Below, piece by piece: positions 49,407 to 51,605 of a stretch of 51,605 nt of DNA. The notes beneath the pieces were generated by a model. The model ran no database searches and was not told the origin of the DNA. It worked only from the letters and a program-made list of their open reading frames with translations. Location: assembly GCA_964572225.1 (NCBI GenBank), contig CAZNFR010000019.1, positions 1 through 51,605 on the forward strand, in the 5' to 3' direction. The first letter of the stretch is position 1, and the number at the start of each line of letters is the position of its first letter. The DNA is from CAZNFR01 sp964572225. Its GTDB lineage: Bacteria; Bacteroidota; Bacteroidia; Bacteroidales; GCA-2748055. A program made the translations under genes and the position numbers.

Positions 49407-50531
49407 TTATGACTGCGTGTTACCAGCTGGCATTCCTATCAGCTCATAATTTGTACTTCTTCCTCCTGCTGCTTCTTTTTGCAATATACCTTTATCAATC
49501 AAGTCGTTAATATCTCTAACAGCCGAATCTTTAGAGCATTTTGCAATTTTTGCCCATTTGGATGATGTCAATTTCCCATCAAAGCCATCCATTAACCGAT
49601 TCAATAATAATCTTTGTCGGTCATTTAGTTCTGTAGTTATATGTTTTTTCCAAAAATCAGCTTTGAATAATACTTTTTTAAGTATTGAATCCGTGGATTT
49701 CAAAGCATTAATCAAACAGTTTAGAAACCATACAATCCAATCAGTTATATCTAAATTTCCTTTTTGCGTTTTTTCCAGTATCTCATAATATTGTTTTCTT
49801 TCCAAACGAATCTGAGCAGACATGCTGTAAAAACGTTGGTTACTTTTGTCAGCTTGCGCAAGAAGCATATCTGTCAATGCTCTTGTTATTCTTCCGTTTC
49901 CATCTTCAAATGGGTGGATTGTCACAAACCACAAATGTGCAATTGCTGCTTTGATTACCAGGTCAAGTTTACTATTATTGAACCAATCGAGAAATCGAGT
50001 CATCTCTTTATCTACCAAATCAGAGTCTGGTGCTTGAAAATGGACCTTTTCTTTTCCCATTGCTCCAGATACAACCTGCATAGGCCCCATGGTATCCTTT
50101 CTCCAGTCTGCAACAGTAATTTTGTACATTCCACTTCTTCCAGTCGGAAATAATGCAGCATGCCAATCAAAAAGTCTATCAGCTGTTAAAGGGTCAAAGC
50201 ATTTTTGAGTTGCGTCAAGCATCATTTCAACTACTCCTTCTACATTCCTGTCAGATTCAACTGCTCCTGCTATTTCCATTCCTAACCTGCGAGCAATTGA
50301 TGAACGCACCTGGTCTGGATTAATAAACTCACCTTCAATTTCCGATGATTTTACTACATCAAGAGTCAGCGTATCAAGTAATGCCTCCTTTCTCAAATCG
50401 AAACCTAATGTTTCCATTTTTCCAATAAGTCTGCCCTGTAGATTTCTTGCCTCACTTAATATGTCCAGGAAATCATTACTATTCCAGGTAAATTCTGGCC
50501 AATTGGCTTTTTGATATATAAAAGCTTTCAT
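49407..50531 (-). CDS. Fic family protein with DUF4172-like N-terminus
   Basis: Fic proteins transfer AMP or related groups from nucleotides to target proteins. The 374-residue protein has a DUF4172-like N-terminal region (WPEFTWNSNDFLDILSEARNLQG). An inhibitory motif SSEIEG follows at 62-67, fitting (S/T)xxxE(G/N), and the active-site motif HPFEDGNGRITR spans 206-217. The C-terminal winged helix-like region (KWAKIAKCSKDSAVRDINDLIDKG) may bind DNA. The last codons read through GGTAACACG, the sequence shared with the mazF-side element. The gene lies in AT-rich DNA and carries repeat copies upstream (50546-50626). Confidence 0.93.
   Translation of the reverse strand: MKAFIYQKANWPEFTWNSNDFLDILSEARNLQGRLIGKMETLGFDLRKEALLDTLTLDVVKSSEIEGEFINPDQVRSSIARRLGMEIAGAVESDRNVEGVVEMMLDATQKCFDPLTADRLFDWHAALFPTGRSGMYKITVADWRKDTMGPMQVVSGAMGKEKVHFQAPDSDLVDKEMTRFLDWFNNSKLDLVIKAAIAHLWFVTIHPFEDGNGRITRALTDMLLAQADKSNQRFYSMSAQIRLERKQYYEILEKTQKGNLDITDWIVWFLNCLINALKSTDSILKKVLFKADFWKKHITTELNDRQRLLLNRLMDGFDGKLTSSKWAKIAKCSKDSAVRDINDLIDKGILQKEAAGGRSTNYELIGMPAGNTQS
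49416..49424 (-). repeat. Shared 9-mer GGTAACACG at the fic 3' end
   Basis: The plus-strand CGTGTTACC at 49416-49424 equals that at 50765-50773, just after mazF. Here it sits inside the last codons of fic. It may be the 5' core of an attC-like element, but the matching 3' core was not found. Confidence 0.4.
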
Positions 50532-50545
50532 TCAATGCATTATTT

Positions 50546-50626
50546 GCAACGAAAATAACCTTTATTCGTCGCAAATCAAAATTAATCGTTGCTTATTTTG
50601 CATTAAATATCCATGTTAATCGTTGC
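50546..50626. repeat. Repeat array upstream of fic (GCRACGAWTAA type)
   Basis: In the fic direction, copies of GCAACGATTAA occur at 50626-50616 and 50592-50582, and GCGACGAATAA at 50572-50562. An inverted copy TTATTTTCGTTGC is at 50558-50546. Three direct copies and one inverted copy cover 15 to 95 bp before the fic ATG. This resembles an operator array, possibly for Fic's C-terminal winged helix-like domain. Confidence 0.6.
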
Positions 50627-50644
50627 ACTGTCGCGTCTTTTGCT

Positions 50645-50773
50645 GGTAACGGTGGCAATATTCGTAGGTCGGGATTTCGAAGTTCTAACCCATCAAACCG
50701 TTACAATTTTTAGTAAATGTACAAAAGCTTAAATTACCCACAAACCCCCGGCTGACGTATATTACGTGTTACC
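50645..50773. repeat. attC-like imperfect palindrome between mazF and fic
   Basis: GGTAAC at 50645-50650 faces GTTACC at 50768-50773. Inside, AATATTCG (50657-50664) faces CGTATATT (50756-50763; 7 of 8 bases complementary), and a CGGG/CCCCCGG pairing follows. The fold is weaker than at 51424-51581. It lies directly after mazF, as expected of a cassette recombination site. It is a resemblance, not a proven attC. Confidence 0.4.
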
Positions 50774-50784
50774 CGCCGTTTATT

Positions 50785-51108
50785 TTAGTCCACATAAGTT
50801 TCTTTAAGGATTGATTTTACTTTTATTATTTCTTTTTCGGAAAGTTTATGATAAGATTTAACGATTCTTTTTCTATCAATGGTTCTTACCTGATCTAAAA
50901 CGATCCACCCTTTCTTTTTTTGAAAAAAGACTTCCGTTCTTGTGGGATATTTTTTGGAGGTACTTGTCATGGGAGCGATCACAATAGTCCGTAAGTGTTT
51001 ATTCATTTCATCTGGTGAAATTACCACACACGGTCTGGTTTTTTTTATTTCGCTTCCAATAGTCGGATCCAGATTTACCAGGACGATTTGATATTGTTCT
51101 ATTTCCAT
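50785..51108 (-). CDS. MazF/PemK-family toxin (mRNA interferase)
   Basis: The 107-residue protein has the PemK/MazF pattern: QYQIVLVNLDPTIGSEIKKTRPCVVIS at the N-terminus, then TIVIAPMTST and the C-terminal WIVLDQVRTIDRKRI. MazF toxins cut mRNA at short sequence motifs and are neutralised by the partner antitoxin. The start overlaps the antitoxin gene by 10 bp, the usual toxin-antitoxin arrangement. The attC-like element begins 12 bp after the stop. Confidence 0.95.
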   Translation of the reverse strand: MEIEQYQIVLVNLDPTIGSEIKKTRPCVVISPDEMNKHLRTIVIAPMTSTSKKYPTRTEVFFQKKKGWIVLDQVRTIDRKRIVKSYHKLSEKEIIKVKSILKETYVD

Positions 51109-51344
51109 TCTTCCAAATTTTCGTCGATAAAAATATCATCTATTAATAATTCGTCATCCTGATTATCCCTCATTTTTTTAAATGCTTTTCCCCATCCCTC
51201 TCTAGGTGATTCCTTTGGTTTTATTATTAAATATCCTTTTTCCATAATAAGCTCAACTGTATCTTTGATATTATATCTTTCCAGAATGGTTTTACTCAAA
51301 CGAATACCTCTGGAATTACCGATTTTAATAACTGATATATCCAT
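51099..51344 (-). CDS. MazE/AbrB-type antitoxin
   Basis: The ATG at 51344 gives 81 residues starting MDISVIKIGNSRGIRLSKTIL, a classical swapped-hairpin AbrB DNA-binding domain. The C-terminal acidic tail (DDELLIDDIFIDENLEEW) would bind and block MazF. In-frame codons to 51371 are a less likely start. It overlaps mazF by 10 bp. The AbrB domain is expected to repress the pair's own promoter. Confidence 0.93.
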   Translation of the reverse strand: MDISVIKIGNSRGIRLSKTILERYNIKDTVELIMEKGYLIIKPKESPREGWGKAFKKMRDNQDDELLIDDIFIDENLEEWK

Positions 51345-51423
51345 CATTAAGAATAATTTAAATGTAATCACAAAGTTATTACTAATAATTTAAAGCGCAA
51401 AACATTTCTCGGTTTTTCTAAAA

Positions 51424-51581
51424 TGGTGGCTAACGATAAATTGTATGAATAGTGGCAGATTGCGTGGTAGCTTCTTGTCAAACCGCTATGCAGTTTGAGC
51501 GGGCTACATACCTTAATATTATTCACTTTGCCTGCCATCACTTATACAAAATGTGTGCGTCTTGCATGAGCAAGCGCACAC
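51424..51581. repeat. Large attC-like imperfect palindrome upstream of mazEF
   Basis: Arms TTGTATGAATAGTGGCAG (51441-51458) and CTGCCATCACTTATACAA (51532-51549) pair imperfectly over 18 nt. Within them, GTAGC (51467-51471) pairs with GCTAC (51503-51507) and TCAAAC (51478-51483) with GTTTGA (51493-51498). GGCTAAC (51429-51435) near the left end resembles an attC core (GTTRRRY/RYYYAAC type) with one mismatch. A separate hairpin lies at 51553-51581. The size and nested fold match integron attC sites, but the right core is poor. Confidence 0.5.
51553..51581. repeat. Strong hairpin near the right edge
   Basis: GTGTGCG-T-CTTGC (51553-51565) pairs with GCAAG-CGCACAC (51570-51581), 12 bp with one bulged T at 51560 and an ATGA loop. 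No T-tract follows directly. It may end an upstream transcript or belong to the recombination element. Confidence 0.6.
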
Positions 51582-51605
51582 CTGTTGAAAGCTCAATAAA
51601 TAATT

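Noticed and set aside
1..51605. CRISPR arrays, tRNA or rRNA genes, insertion sequences
   Set aside because: None seen: no regularly spaced repeats, no cloverleaf in the intergenic gaps, no transposase.

Overview
The window reads as a chromosomal segment of a Bacteroidota bacterium, most likely a marine or sediment member of Bacteroidales/Marinilabiliales. The evidence is an Rnf operon headed by rseC, TonB-dependent receptors with STN and carboxypeptidase-like domains, DUF4249 and MG2 proteins, a type IX secretion sorting domain, GIN-domain lipoprotein, a FISUMP domain, and -7 boxes of the Bacteroidota type (TAnnTTTG). No tRNA, rRNA, CRISPR array or intact insertion sequence was seen.

Layout. 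1-3893 (minus): rseC-rnfB-rnfC-rnfD-rnfG, the last truncated by the window edge; a ferredoxin:NAD+ oxidoreductase ion pump. 4045-9735 (minus): a CrtI-like carotenoid desaturase, a DUF4914 protein with a PEPCK-like P-loop, and RecG. 9919-18934 (plus): a metallophosphoesterase, then a tightly packed four-gene outer-membrane locus (DUF4249 lipoprotein, an unknown secreted protein, an STN-type TonB-dependent receptor, and an MG2 protein with a plug-like segment), then a methyltransferase. 18996-20564 (plus): an orphan MacB/LolD-type ATPase, PduO-type cobalamin adenosyltransferase and a DUF2795 protein. 20610-27885 (minus): guaB followed by three SurA/PpiC-type periplasmic proteins and an OstA-like protein, an outer-membrane biogenesis group. 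28063-32435 (plus): RecQ, then DUF5063, a DEDD exonuclease and an RlmI-like methyltransferase with overlapping genes. 32432-45330: an orphan receiver protein, a GIN-domain lipoprotein, an S9 oligopeptidase, a DUF1295 membrane protein, a DAK2-DegV fusion, MtaB and MiaB, a flavin reductase, a secreted carboxylesterase, a VOC protein and a ClbS/DfsB-like protein.

45.4-51.6 kb looks accessory. It starts with a caspase-like FISUMP lipoprotein split by one in-frame TAA. It continues into visibly AT-richer DNA with an alpha/beta hydrolase and Crp-type regulator, a Fic protein and a MazEF pair. The Fic and MazEF units are bounded by long imperfect palindromes and a shared 9-mer, an arrangement resembling integron-type cassettes, although no integrase lies in the window.

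The most noteworthy items are the DUF4249/unknown/TonB receptor/MG2 locus; the attC-like elements around fic and mazEF; two places where a plausible reading frame is interrupted by a single TAA (the caspase-like lipoprotein, and a lipoprotein leader before the S9 peptidase); the repeat array upstream of fic; and the DAK2-DegV fusion. All functional statements are homology inferences from reading the sequence; no searches were run.
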